This document shows, piece after piece, positions 9,410-20,664 of a DNA stretch of 64,000 nt. Position 1 is the stretch's first letter; each line of letters opens with the position of its first letter. This DNA comes from Eutypa lata (lineage: Eukaryota; Ascomycota; Sordariomycetes; Xylariales; Diatrypaceae): NCBI GenBank assembly GCA_022661535.1, contig JAKULF010000009.1, positions 2,046,001 through 2,110,000 of the forward strand, read 5' to 3'. The position numbers and the translations under genes were made by a program. Under the pieces are notes generated by a model. That model was not told where the DNA came from, made no database searches, and was given only the letters and a program-made list of their open reading frames with translations.

Positions 9410-12354
9410 ATGGCGTTTGTTAGGCAACCAGTATCTGATGGCTGGCGATGGCGCCTCTCGGACTCGAACGGAAATGAAACCGCAGACTCACTTCCGCTGC
9501 GTCAATGGCGACAGGCATCATCCTTTCCATCTGTCATCTATTCAGAGCTCCTACACCATGGGCTCATTCCTGACCCCAACATCGGGGAGAACGAACGGCT
9601 TGTGCAGTGGGCTGGGGATGCCGACTGGGAGTACTCGTGCTTGTTTCGAGCAACTAGTGCCATCTCTAGGCAAGCCTGCCTCGAGCTCGTATTCGAGGGC
9701 CTCGATACGTTCTGCACTGTCTGGCTGAACGGGAGTCAGATACTTGTGTCTGACAACATGTTCCTGCCACATAGGGTAGACGTGCGACGTCTGCTCAAAG
9801 ATGAGAACGAGTTACGGCTAGTCTTTGAAAGCACACCGAAAAAGAGCACTGAGTTAGAACACCGATACGGGCCAAGGAAGGGTCCCATGAGCATCATGCG
9901 GGATCCTAGGGCGAACTTAGTGCGCAAAGCACGGGTAGGTCAATCCATCAAGAATGATAAAAGCGCCCCCAGTTATATTTGCCAGTGCTCACTCGTCCTC
10001 ACAGTATCATTGGGGTTGGGACTGGGGTCCCAAATTGTTGACCTCTGGGCCTTACATGCCTATCTCTCTTGAGGCTTATGATGTGCGCATTGATGACGTT
10101 TTTATCACCAGCAAGCAACGAACACCCGAATCTGATTCGAGTCAGATTACCCTCCAAGTAACTCCTGCCGGCCAAAGGGCTTCGGATCTCAGGCTGGTAG
10201 CAAATTTCTATGACCCTACCGGCAAGTTCATCAACACGTTTTTTCGTGCCGCCGTAGACAATGACTCTGAAACCTTGGAAGTTGAGATACAATCACCACA
10301 GTTATGGTGGCCTAATGGTCAAGGCGCTCAACCATTGTATTCCGTGGATGTCCAGATATTGGACCAAGAAGGTAACCTACTGGATAGCTGCAAGAAAAGG
10401 TTTGGTATTCGAACCATAACCCTTATTCAACGGCCCCTAACTAGCGCGGAGGGGAAAACGTTCCTGTTCAATGTCAATGGTCGAGATATCTTCGTCCAGG
10501 GTGGAAACTGGATCCCCGCCGACATGCACCTCCCCCAGATCACGAGAGAGAGATATTTTTCGTGGGTTGGTTTGGCTAAAGAGTCGCATCTGAATATGAT
10601 AAGAGTATGGGGAGGTGGGCTATACGAGACGGAGGACTTCTATGATGCCTGTGATGAACTCGGTATGTTAGTCTGGCAGGACTACGCTTTCGCCTGCGGC
10701 GATTATCCGATCCACAAAGAGTTCCTAGACAGTATCTCCGCGGAGGCCCGGGCCCAGACTCGAAGGCTTCGCGGGAGGACGAGCTTGGCTCTTCTCTGTG
10801 GCGGCAACGAAGACTTCATGATAAACGATTTATTTGGGTAAGCCGGATCTCCAACAGAATCATTATTGTAGGGAGACGGGACAGATGCTGATACTACAAA
10901 GTGTTCCATATGATCACGATGATGTTACAGGTCCGTTTGATGACAAACCATTTCCCCAACGAAAGATCTATCTAGACATCTTGCCGAAAATCGCCAGTGA
11001 GATAGCACCTAACGTCCAGTATTGGGCGAGTTCTCCCTGGGGCGGAACTACTGCCAATGATCCAACCCAAGGAGACATTCATCAGTGGCGTGGTAAGTCT
11101 CAAACGCGGCGTGCCCCCGCCTCGAGGCCTCCCCGTCTGTGGATTTATAAGGGGCTAACTATTACAGTTTGGCACGCCGACCAACTGTCGTATCAGAAGT
11201 ATAAAGATCTGTCGGGTCGATTCGTGTCCGAGTTTGGTATGCACAGCTTCCCCGTTCAACGGACAGTCGACACTTTCGCCCCAGACCCCCTCGATCGTTA
11301 CCCCCAGTCAAAGGTGATCGATTGCCACAACAAAGGCCATGGTGCAGAGACCCGCATCGCACGATATCTGTCCGAGAATTTCCGCTACTCACTGGAGTTC
11401 GAGGATTTCGTGTACTGTACGCAACTACTCCAGAGTGAGGCGCTAGGATACGCCCTGAGAGACTGGAAGCGCAAGTTCGCCGGACACGGACGAGAGGAGT
11501 GCGCTGGCGCCATCATCTGGCAGTTGAATGATGTTTGTAAGTGGCTTTATTTATGTACCCTAGTAGATACCTGGTCTCTTACTGGAGGGTGTTATAACTG
11601 GACTACCGCTAATCAGTGTGCATCGGAAGACCCTGCAACATCCTGGGCTTATGTGGACTACTATCTTCGACCGAAGCCAGCATTCTATACCATCAAACGG
11701 TCATTTGCACCACTCTCGATTGGGGTTGAAAGAACTCCTCGCTCCCTCTTCATAGATGAAGATAAGCCTCTGCCTTCATACGTTCCAAGCTTTGAGGTTT
11801 TCGCCCACAACATGACTAACGCTGAGGTGTGCTGCCATCTACGCATTCGTATCTACGATATGATGAAGAGGAAATGGCTGGAAAAAGGAGATAATCAGGA
11901 CTGTGGCGTAACGTTGACCCCACACTATAACAATGAAATATCCAAGATAGAGCGGGACGAAGAATGGGATGAGGGTGCCCTTCTAGTCCTCGAGGCTTCC
12001 TTATTCGATTTGGATGGTAAGGTCTTAGCTCGAGTTGTGGACTGGCCAGAGCCGTTCCGATACCTTCGCTGGGAAAAGGACACCAAGGTCGACGTAGCCG
12101 TCGAGGCTGGGCCCCCCGAGAGTACTTGGGAAAACACGGTAACAGTTGTGGCAAACCATCCCGTGAAAGGGTGCTGGTTAGAGCCGGTCTATGACGGTAC
12201 GGAGTCAGAAGCAGGAAGGGAGCCTACTTGGAGTGACAACATGCTGGATTTGATGCCTGGGACTCCTATATATCTTGGCGTTACTGGCTTGGGGGGTAGG
12301 GAGCTCAGGGTACGCTTCCTAGGAGACTGGGAGATCAATGCAGATAAGGACTAA
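9410..12354 (+). CDS. Beta-mannosidase, glycoside hydrolase family 2 (intracellular, MndB-like)
   Basis: Five exons (9410-9934, 10005-10837, 10872-11092, 11168-11536, 11630-12354) give about 890 residues. The enzyme releases mannose from the non-reducing end of beta-1,4-manno-oligosaccharides by a retaining mechanism. The GH2 order is seen: an N-terminal sugar-binding domain, the YHWGWDWGPKL block that spans the first intron, the jelly-roll/Ig-like part, then the catalytic barrel with the acid/base Glu444 in CGGNEDF and the nucleophile Glu548 in FVSEFGM. The HQWR/VWH junction across intron 3 is typical. No signal peptide is present, so it probably acts inside the cell on imported oligosaccharides (B-type enzymes). 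The last acceptor is uncertain: a CAG at 11614-11616 with a GTTTGT donor would give NDCASEDPATSW instead of NDVYPATSW. It is convergent with the regulator, 165 bp away. Confidence 0.9.
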
Positions 12355-12519
12355 GAGCTAGGCAGGAACTTGGTAAGTCCTTGAATCGTTCGGCGAGTTA
12401 ATGCAGTTCCGACGACTTTGCAAACGACTTATTCGAGAAATTTAGGTTGCACACAAAGCCTAGCAACTTGATTCACTGCGATGTTAGAATAGGTACCAAG
12501 CGTTGTTTGCTATGTGAAC

Positions 12520-14434
12520 TCATGCCCAGTTAAATTCCCAGCCTTTATGGTGCAAGACCTTTTCCCAAGGAAAACACCAAGAGCCCAGGTCACAAGACGT
12601 GAAAGTATCTTGGCCAAGGTCATATTGGTTCCACACGCCCTGAATTACATCCAACATCGGTTCCAGGATGTCTGTAGTAGACCGATCGCGACCCATAGCA
12701 CTTGCGAATCCTTGCAAAACTCGGACCCGAGTGTCGTCCTCAAGGACATGACATGATGCAATGAAATAAGGCCACAAGGAGCTTGAGCGTCCTGCTTTAC
12801 CCGGGGCAGGAAGAGTTAATGCTAATGGCATCCCTTGCAGGATCTTCGAGACAGAATTTTGAACAATTGTATGGCCTGGCACCACCCCAGGGGCTAAGTA
12901 TTGGACTAGGATGCTAGCTGCATGTCTATAGGCCTCAGCAATTTGTGATATTCGATCCGATGTGCTTGTTTTCTGATATACCGTGTTGCCTATTGATTAG
13001 TAGTTCTGGCCTACACCCCCTATAATTAGTAAACTCTGTCTTAACGTCCGCAGCCGTTGCTCTAGTATGGCCTTCGAATGATCATGCAGTAGCTTCTTCT
13101 GCTGTCGAAGCTGGCGTACCATTATAACAGTTTCCGAGATAATCTGCAGCAGCTCGTTCGAACACCCAGCGAGGCAGTTGATTTCTTCCGGAGGCCTGCG
13201 GCTCTTCGAGAGCCAATAAGTAGCATCGCGAAATGATACATCTTCGTCAAAATAGGAAGGTAGAGTAGTAGAAGATGATACTACCCGGGCGGACAGCAAA
13301 TGGCCGAGGAACGATTCTATGTCTTTGTCGTATTCCGGGTGCCTTGCCTTGAGCGGCGAGTCTAGAATCCGTCGGGCGCCCAATGCATGTATCTGCCAGT
13401 CACAAGGAGCTCCCGCTGTGGTTTTGAACGTATTTCCCATCGATTCGAATAAACAGAGCATCAGAATAGCTCCTAGCAGATCAGTTCTGGATAGTGAGTG
13501 GTTCGAATCGGTTGACCCGTTGAAACTAGCTAGCATACTCGCTAGCATACTAAGAGATGAGCCGCGATAAAGCAAAGCAGTTTCTTGATATTTGGGATCT
13601 CTGGTTGACCATCGTACTTGATCAGCTGCTAGGGCCAGCATCGCGCGGAACACTAATCCGGACTGCAAGCTTATGGGGATTATAATCTTGCGATATGATT
13701 CAGAGTGTCTGTCAAGGAGAACGCATTTTGGACCCATCCAGCACATATCTTGGTCAATCAGTGACGTGTAGTTTCTTAGGTTGGATAAGGCATATGAATA
13801 CTCACAATATTTGAAGAGCCTTTTATCGAGAGAGGTCATCTCGGGATGGCCATTCAATCCTGGAAGGAGACCTACAGGATATTGGTTGCGCACACTGGAA
13901 GCATGTGTTACGGGGGAAAGAAGCCGTGGATCACCCGTTATCTCCTCATGTTGATCATGGCTGTTCGCATCCTGTCGAGAAGAGGCTCGAGCATAGTGAA
14001 AATAGAGATCGAAATCTTCCACAGTAACATTTAGAAAGGGTGCCCACCAGAGTGAATACGCAGCCAAGGAATTGCTCGCAGAACAGATCATATCCCATGA
14101 AACGATACTTCGAGAACCACGCTTGCCTCTTAGAGCCGGAGATTTGTCTCCTATTCTCGTCTTGGCGGCCCTCGACTTGTTCTTATTACGATGCTCGTCG
14201 TCGGGCCAAGTCAACCTCAAGCCGTAACTGCAAGTTTGCTGGCCATCATCACAGCGCCGGCAGGTGGGTCGTTGCTCTATGCGACTAACTTCAGCCTTGA
14301 TATCTTTGTGGCGGAGGAAGGTCCCTTTATTACTTATCGTCACATTTCAATCGCCTTTTCCTGCAGGTTAGACAACCAGAGCGGGTTCTCGGGGTTCGCA
14401 AACGGCCATAGAAAGGAATCTTCTCGGAGGACAT
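12520..14434 (-). CDS. Zn(2)Cys(6) transcription factor, candidate regulator of the adjacent sugar-catabolism genes
   Basis: Proposed exons 14434-14334, 14284-13015 and 12972-12520 give 607 residues. The zinc cluster spans the first intron: Cys21, Cys24 and Cys31 in GCLTCRKRRLKC, then Cys42, Cys45 and Cys52 in TCRRCDDGQQTC, with a 10-residue linker. The 49-bp first intron has a weak GTAATA donor but is needed to complete the cluster. A large middle region resembles the fungal regulator domain (LGARRILDSPLKARHPEYD, and SFLGHLLSARVV). At 12999-12997 a TAA stands in the main frame, yet the same frame continues downstream with plausible regulator sequence (RISQIAEAYRHAASILVQYL). A 42-bp intron (13014-12973, GTAGGC...TATCAG, with CTACTAATC inside) would remove it. 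If that splice is not used, the protein ends at 12997. Nuclear location is expected. Confidence 0.75.
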
Positions 14435-14978
14435 GGTGCGACAGGGGGTAGAAGGTCAACTTATCGATTGATGCTGTAGGGCGTCACATTTTATAAGGAG
14501 TAGGACTGGGAGGGAGAAGTCAGCACCACACATCCGTCTTACATCCTGTTTATCTTTAGGAGTGGGGACTATATCTCATAGCACCGACTAAACTACGACA
14601 AGTTCGGTGATCGATCCACCTGTATCAGCGGGGGTGGCGCTACGCAGATTGTCGGGATCCCGGATGAGTGTGACATGCATTGCGGGGAAGACAAGGTTCT
14701 CTCTACTCTTGACACACTATTCATGACTATATAATAGCAGAGGTTAAGTCTCAGCATTGATATATCATGTTAGGTGATTGGGTTACGCCTTAGGGACCCA
14801 GTTGCTAAATACAACAGCGAGAAAATTTCATATAAAAAACATTCAAGTGCCGGCATTAACCAACAACTATGAAATATGTATTGATCAGAAGTAAGAGTAA
14901 CATGTCTTTAATTTTGAGTCAAAAACCACCCTACTATCTAGTCGTCGTAGAAAGACATTGGGGCAGAAATTACGTTGT
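14435..14978. other. Intergenic, no gene seen
   Basis: Upstream of the Zn(2)Cys(6) gene and downstream of the permease pseudogene. It serves as the regulator's promoter; nothing else is recognised. Confidence 0.5.
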
Positions 14979-16911
14979 TTAAGTTGCATACCTAAACAGA
15001 GGGCTTAAATCTCCCAGATCTGCAAGCTCCTGTTCTGAATACTGCTCCCAGATATGTTGTTCTGGAATACCTGCTCTGCGAGCGTTAATTTTCTTCAATA
15101 TCATCCTGTATATCGTTGGCCAAATAATGCCAAAAATTACTACCATGCAGAGACAGATGCCTAAGCCAGTGTTGTATGTTGGTGACTCTCGTGATAGGAA
15201 GATGTTCGAGCCGACGATCTAGCACTTGTTAGTAAAGTAAAAATCAATGGACAAGTCGTTATGGGCGTATAGGGTCTCGTACACCACCAAGTTGTGACAT
15301 GGAAATCATTAAGCCCATGCTGACTGCTCGCTTCATATCACCAGCCGTATTGAGGGCTATCCACGCACTCACTGCTGGTGAGATACAATACTGTGTTACC
15401 TGAAGTCAGTAATTACGTTATTATATAAAGTAGGATAAGCCATAGATCCTTCAGAATGACTTACGAGTCCAGCAGCCATGAAGAATATTCCAAAGTATGA
15501 TGATGATGAGGAAGCCAGCAGCAGCCAATATATTCGGCACGATAACAGATAAAGCACGCTGCTGCCACCTGTCTGCCGCCCAACCTGAGAGGACAACGAT
15601 TACGCAGGCAAAAACGTATGGGGGTGCGGTCATCGCTTGAGCCTGGACGGCGGAGTAGCCAAGATTACTAATAATGGACGGGAGAACGAAGGAGATACCG
15701 TATACAGTGACACAGAGAGTGAACTCGCTCAGAGCAAGGGAGTAGACATGGACCGACCGGAACGACTGCTTCACGTATTTCCATGAAAATGTCTCTTCCT
15801 CTCGGACCCCGGAGTCGCCAGAACGGGCATATCTATTCCGCAAGACTAGAAATTGCTTTTCTTCCTCGGTCAACCACCCCTTCACCTTAGCCGGATTTGG
15901 CGCTAGCAGGAAATATCCGAGTACTGCCATGAGCACTGAGAACATCCCCTCGATGACGTAGATGTAGCGCCAACCCCGGTAGCCCCATGTATGATCGAGA
16001 TGTCCAATGGCGTATGCGAGGAGACCTGAGAACGCAGAGGCGAGTGAGGCGCCGGAATAGAATAACGTCAATCGAGTATGAAGTTCTGCAGGTGAGTACT
16101 GTATTCAACATGTCAGTTATTTCTCTTTGCAACCGGTCCCAATGAATGAATTTCGGTGGGAAAAGGTTCGATAGACCCTCCTATAATTTTCCTCAACTAC
16201 CCCCTTGATTTTGGGGATACGAGAGATCCTTTTTCGTAAATAAAGTAAAGACGGCAAAAATAAAGAGGCTACTTACCCAATTCGTGAGCACATAGCTGCA
16301 ACCTGGATAGATGCCGGCTTCGACTAAACCCAGAAGGAGACGTAGAACCACGAAACTGGCCATGCTGCTTTGCACACCATGTAATACATTGAGAATACCG
16401 CAAGTGCCAAGTAACGATGAGAGCCAAAGCTTGGGACCAAATTTCTTCAAAGCAATATTTGACGGCGTGCCACCCAATGCATAAGTAGCAAAGAAGACAC
16501 ATAGTGCTGTATTCCAGTCTTGACCAGTGAGGTTCATGTCTTCGAGCGCGCCAAATAACTTGACATTTCCTACTTTGTAAGTTAGCATATAATGCGAGCT
16601 TATTTCCTGCAAAGTTACCACTTGCCAGCATTGGATCGATCGATATAGACCAGGAGATACATGACGATTAATTGAGGCAGAATCCTAATGCTTTAGTGTT
16701 CTCAGTTAGTATACCGGTAGATACTCTATTAACTTTAGCTTCACATCTTTGCATACTCGATTTTCCGGACAAGAACCTTTAGTTTGTCACCAACGAAGAC
16801 TTCATTAAGTCTGAGATATTCGTTTTACTCGGACGACGCCGCCACAACTCCATTTGCCAAAGAACTTTTGGATGTTGGCATACGTTCTAGATTGTCTTTA
16901 TGTTCGCCCAT
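14979..16911 (-). pseudogene. Broken Dal5-type (allantoate/anion:cation symporter) MFS permease
   Basis: The exons can be traced as 16911-16757, 16690-16626, 16569-16277, 16098-15465, 15390-15283 and 15218-14979. The family sequence is clear from end to end: LVRKIDIRILPQL, DRSNAGNVKLFG, the TGQDWNTAL loop, ALNTAGDMKRAV and the ending LGDLSPLFRYAT. Two defects are visible. A TAA at 16827-16825 lies in the frame that runs from the ATG at 16911 into the first conserved block, and no later ATG precedes that block. In exon 3 the frame GFLIIII and the following YFGIFFMAAGL are offset by one base at about 15497-15510, and the loop expected between them is absent, which suggests a small deletion. The second intron would be a GC-AG intron (GCAAGT at 16625-16620). 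Intact members import allantoate, nicotinate, pantothenate and similar anions. Confidence 0.8.
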
Positions 16912-17835
16912 GGTATTGAAATAGGTTGGGGTGTTAAGTCGCGTGACGAACTTTGGCAAAACGTCAGTGATCAAATTGACTCAAAGCTTGAGATTGCAGG
17001 CGGAGTCGGTCGCTGGGATGGTTCCGGAAGATCAAGGCCTGGTATTTATCATTTATACAACATAGCCCTCATGCTAAGTAAACCAAAGTTGAACATCACT
17101 TTGGAGGGTGATAGAATTCATGATGTTGGCTACCTTTATTCTAGACACTATCTATCGGCCGGAACGTCTAACCGAGCCATACGCTAGCAACACTCGAGAT
17201 ACTGTACAATCTGGGGAAGGATATCGGAGGCGAGATACCTGTGCAGATTATCTTTAGTCTTTATCAATTACTCCATATGACCGATTTCTATAGGCATTGG
17301 GAACTGGAGGCGAGATAGAAGTACTATAAGGTACATTATACTGGCAATGGTTTAGTTATTGGAAGCGAGATAGTAACATGTCAACCAATTCGTAATATTG
17401 CCTGTTAAGAGGTTATTGGAGGCGAGATAGAGACAAAGGGCCCCAGAAATAGCATGGTGTTATACCTATCATGTATTAGCTTGGTTCCCATTTACTACCT
17501 TGCAGACTCCAGTCCACCCAAGGGCCCACCTACTACCCCGGCTTAGCAACCCCCTCGCCGAGATATCTGTGAATACTACGTAGGCAACATAACCAAGTAG
17601 GAATGATGAGCACCAGTAAACCATGAAAGATGGTTCGATGAGGGGAAGGAGAAGGGAAAGGGGGCAGAGGGCAGGGGTTTCCAGAGTCGCCTTGCATGTC
17701 CGAGAATCGGTATCTGCCGTGCTGGGTTGCTGAAATATAAGTGTTGGATAGATGTCTTCTGATAGAAGTGCCGTATTGAAGACAACGTTCTGACAGTCTA
17801 TCATCTCACAGCTTTCAAGCAAGGTATCTGAAACC
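16912..17835. promoter_or_regulatory. Divergent intergenic region, Dal5-type pseudogene / D-amino-acid oxidase
   Basis: 924 bp containing four copies of a GGAGGCGAGATA-type motif (listed separately), all in the same orientation. An open frame at 16900-17187 on the plus strand overlaps the 5' end of the pseudogene and is not convincing. Confidence 0.45.
17226..17429 (+). repeat. Four dispersed direct copies of a 12-bp GGAGGCGAGATA motif
   Basis: Copies are at 17226-17237, 17306-17317, 17361-17372 (GGAAGCGAGATA, one mismatch) and 17418-17429, spaced 80, 55 and 57 bp start to start. Three are preceded by TTGG or CTGG and three are followed by G. They lie 400-600 bp upstream of the D-amino-acid oxidase start. 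They may be a regulator binding array or remnants of a tandem repeat. Confidence 0.6.
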
Positions 17836-19004
17836 ATGACGAAAGTTACTATTCTTGGCGCCGGGTGAGTGCCCCTGAGATATCGTGTATAAATACGATT
17901 GAAGGCTAACGGAGCGTTAGTATCACCGGCATGGCTATCGCAGCACGCCTGCCGAAGGATTATGAAATCACCATTGTCGCCCGGGATTTGCCAGAAGACA
18001 AACTGTCTCAATATGAGACCTCACAGGACTGGGCCAGCCCGTGGGCTGGAGCTGTATGGGTCGGTATGAAGGATTCCAGCAAGGTTGAGCAGAGGATACA
18101 GCTCGATGCTCTAGCCTACTGGTGGCAGCTCGCCCTCAGCCACCCGGAATCTAGTGTGAAGCGGACCGAAATGGTCGACATTCTGGACACCGGGTCTATG
18201 GGAGATGTCTGGTATCGGTATAAGGTGCCGAACTTTCGGATCCTAATCAAGGATGAGCTACCTCCGGGGGCCGGGTTCGGCGTCGCCTACGACAGCATAA
18301 TTCTCACGCCTGCGGTCTTCCTTCCCTGGTTGAGGAGGCGGCTAGAAGCTTCGGGCGTCCAGTTCAAGAGGGCCCCCGTGAGAGCGTTGTCCGATTTGCG
18401 AGGCGTAGGCCATGATGTCTTGATCAACGCTACGGGCATCGGCCCGAAGTACCTGAAAGATGTGAAGGATCACATGGTCCTGGAAGTTAGGGGACAGACC
18501 GTCTTAGTTAAGACTGATTACGAAAAGACGTGGATCCGGAGAGGCAAGGACTACACTTACTGCTTCGCGCGGGGAGATGGAACGGCGGTACTCGGTGGCA
18601 TCAAGCAATACGGCAGCAAGACCAAGGACGTAGACGAAAGTTTAAGGAACGATGTAAGTCATACATGATGCTGTACAAGGACCTAATGGTTAGAGCAAAA
18701 TTAATAACCATTGATTTAAAAGATCTTTCGACGTGTACACGAAGGTCTTCCGGAAGCGTTCCCGTCGCCGAACCCGAAGGATTTCGAGATAGTGAGGGAT
18801 ATTGTTGGAATCCGTCCGCAGAGAGACGGCGGCTTGAAAATTGAAAAAGAGATCCTGGATGGTCAGAAGGTCATTCATGCCTATGGCACAGAGGGCGGTG
18901 GCTACGTTTATAGTTGGGGGTTGGCTAGGCAGGTTGCAAACTTGGTGGATGACTTCAAGTTTGAGCCTTTGACCCCGCCACATCTAGTGGCCGCAAAGCT
19001 GTAG
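17836..19004 (+). CDS. D-amino-acid oxidase, peroxisomal
   Basis: Three exons: 17836-17864 (29 nt), 17921-18653 and 18723-19004, giving 347 residues. The enzyme is an FAD oxidase that converts D-amino acids to imino acids and H2O2. The FAD-binding start ILGAGITGMAIAARL (GxGxxG at residues 8-13) spans intron 1. The AGAVWVGM and GFGVAYDS blocks follow, Arg285 in IVGIRPQRDGG corresponds to the substrate-carboxylate Arg of the family, and the C-terminal HAYGTEGGGYVYSWGLA matches the DAO signature. The protein ends in AKL, a PTS1 peroxisomal import signal, which fits with disposal of peroxide by peroxisomal catalase. The gene stands alone on the plus strand, divergent from the broken permease. The RidA-like protein 16 kb away could in principle hydrolyse the imino acids, but linkage is too loose to claim this. 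Confidence 0.92.
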
Positions 19005-20664
19005 GTTCAGATCCCAGGAGATCTTTTTTGTTCTCTGAAGAATATATATATGTCATCAACTGGTTGATACTGAATATACTTCCTCGGCCCCCCTTTTCTT
19101 GCTATCAAGTTGAAACTTTGTATCTGCTGCTGCCACAAGTATCAACTTTAAGAACATCATGTTCATCCTATTTCTGCGATCCTTTTATAAGCCTGCCAAA
19201 GTAGGAAGAAGAATTATATTACCGTTCATATAGCAATGGAGAATACTCTATGCATGCTTTCACAATCCTTCAATAGTATGTAAACTTAGAGCTAGAAGTG
19301 GAACCTTCTGAATCAGGTTTATCGGAGACTTTCACGAAATGGGGCGCCTGAAATGGGTTCAGGTAGAGGTTTCTAGGCCGCGTAGGTCGCTTTCGAATGA
19401 TTTTCAGCTCTCATTAAGTTAACAATAACTAAGTTCAATGTTGTACTGCATGCAGCTGAAGCCTCAGATAATGAAGACAGTTAATAAGCAGCCATGGCTG
19501 TGCTCAGCAAATAGCCTTATTTGCTATTTACGTAGGCGTGTTGGCGGAGTTTAGGTAACCGCAAACCTACATACAAACCCACCTCCTTTTGGACGTCTCC
19601 CGCATGATGAAAGTCCATATTAAGAGCATGACAACTTCCAAGATTCCGTTCGTTATGCGAAGACAGTTTCGGTCGCGGCACATCTAAAACGAAACGAGAC
19701 CCAGCTTTTCTTCCATTCCACGCCGAACTTGACCCCGCATCAGTTGACGCAACTTCCAAGTTGGGAGCCTGGAAACAAAGGATGACTGAAATGATTGGAT
19801 TGCTCCGGTGTATTGGATATACAGGCAACAAACATAACATGCCCGGACTTACGTAGAAATGCTTCGCCCCCGCATGAATCGACAAAACATGCATCTATGA
19901 CGGGCTGAGCCATGCCACATGGCGTTTGCTTTTTTTTCCTTTTTGGATTGTCACCGCTACGTAGTATGCATGCCTATGCCTTGTGCCGAACGAGCGTCCA
20001 TTCCAAGCCACTCTTACGGCAAGAGAGGTCTCCGGCGCCTCGGACCCAAAGTCTTACATAAAGAGCGGTTAGCATAGCCAGCTGTATCTGGATGTTGGGT
20101 CAATGATTTGACATATTTCTTGAGCTGCTGAACAAGAAGGCTTTTTTTCGCTGCTGGAGGCCGCTTCGTATAAGATCTCATTCCACATCAAGCGATTGCA
20201 TTGTCAGCTTTCGCGCCCCCCCCCCCCGGCGAATCCGTCTGGTTAATAAGTCATCTATCGTCCCGCGTTTGGTCCCCATCGAAGTCGTTCCTGTTTCCCA
20301 GGAATACCTGCTTAGCTCTATCTAGTAGCTAGGGTCAAAGCCTGTTGAACTGCGTCTCATAACTGGGTTTGCTTTGAGTTCCGATATAATCTCATGCACA
20401 ACCCTATCTTCGTATACAGCTTGTTTTACACTACACTCACTCACTCACTCACTCACTCTAGAACTTGAATCTTGTCGCAAGCACTTGGTCACATCTCAAC
20501 CTGCTTTGACCCTTGGAGGATCTAGCGAGCTAGAACACGCACGCCTTCGCACCAAACTGAAACTAGGCGATGTGACGGAAGGCATTTGTTTCGAGTTTTC
20601 CCAAGTACGAGGTTGCAGTGTGTCAAGAATTTGTGTGCTGGAACCGTTCCGCCAATAAACGAAA
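19005..20664. other. Intergenic, simple repeats only
   Basis: It contains a C12 run at 20216-20227 and a CTCA tandem repeat at about 20435-20458, the latter about 200 bp before the proposed F-box gene start and typical of a pyrimidine-rich fungal core promoter. The minus-strand frame at 19517-19894 has no recognisable features. Confidence 0.5.

Noticed and set aside
10834..12354. Single uninterrupted 506-codon frame as an independent gene
   Set aside because: It is the 3' part of the beta-mannosidase read through two stop-free introns; its first 13 codons are intron sequence.
12997..14343. Regulator gene taken as ending at 12997 with a start at 14343
   Set aside because: That start omits the first three cysteines of the zinc cluster, and coding sequence of the same type continues in frame beyond 12997.
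16900..17187. 95-codon plus-strand frame between the permease and the oxidase
   Set aside because: No family resemblance, no splice context, and it overlaps the N-terminal exon of the permease pseudogene.
17469..18011. 180-codon minus-strand frame
   Set aside because: It is antisense to the first exons of the D-amino-acid oxidase and lacks recognisable motifs.
19517..19894. 125-codon minus-strand frame in intergenic DNA
   Set aside because: No conserved pattern, signal peptide or membrane segments; length is within chance expectation.
20216..20460. C12 run and CTCA repeats as a CRISPR-like or regulatory array
   Set aside because: They are simple microsatellites without spacers, and CRISPR arrays are not expected in a fungal nuclear genome.
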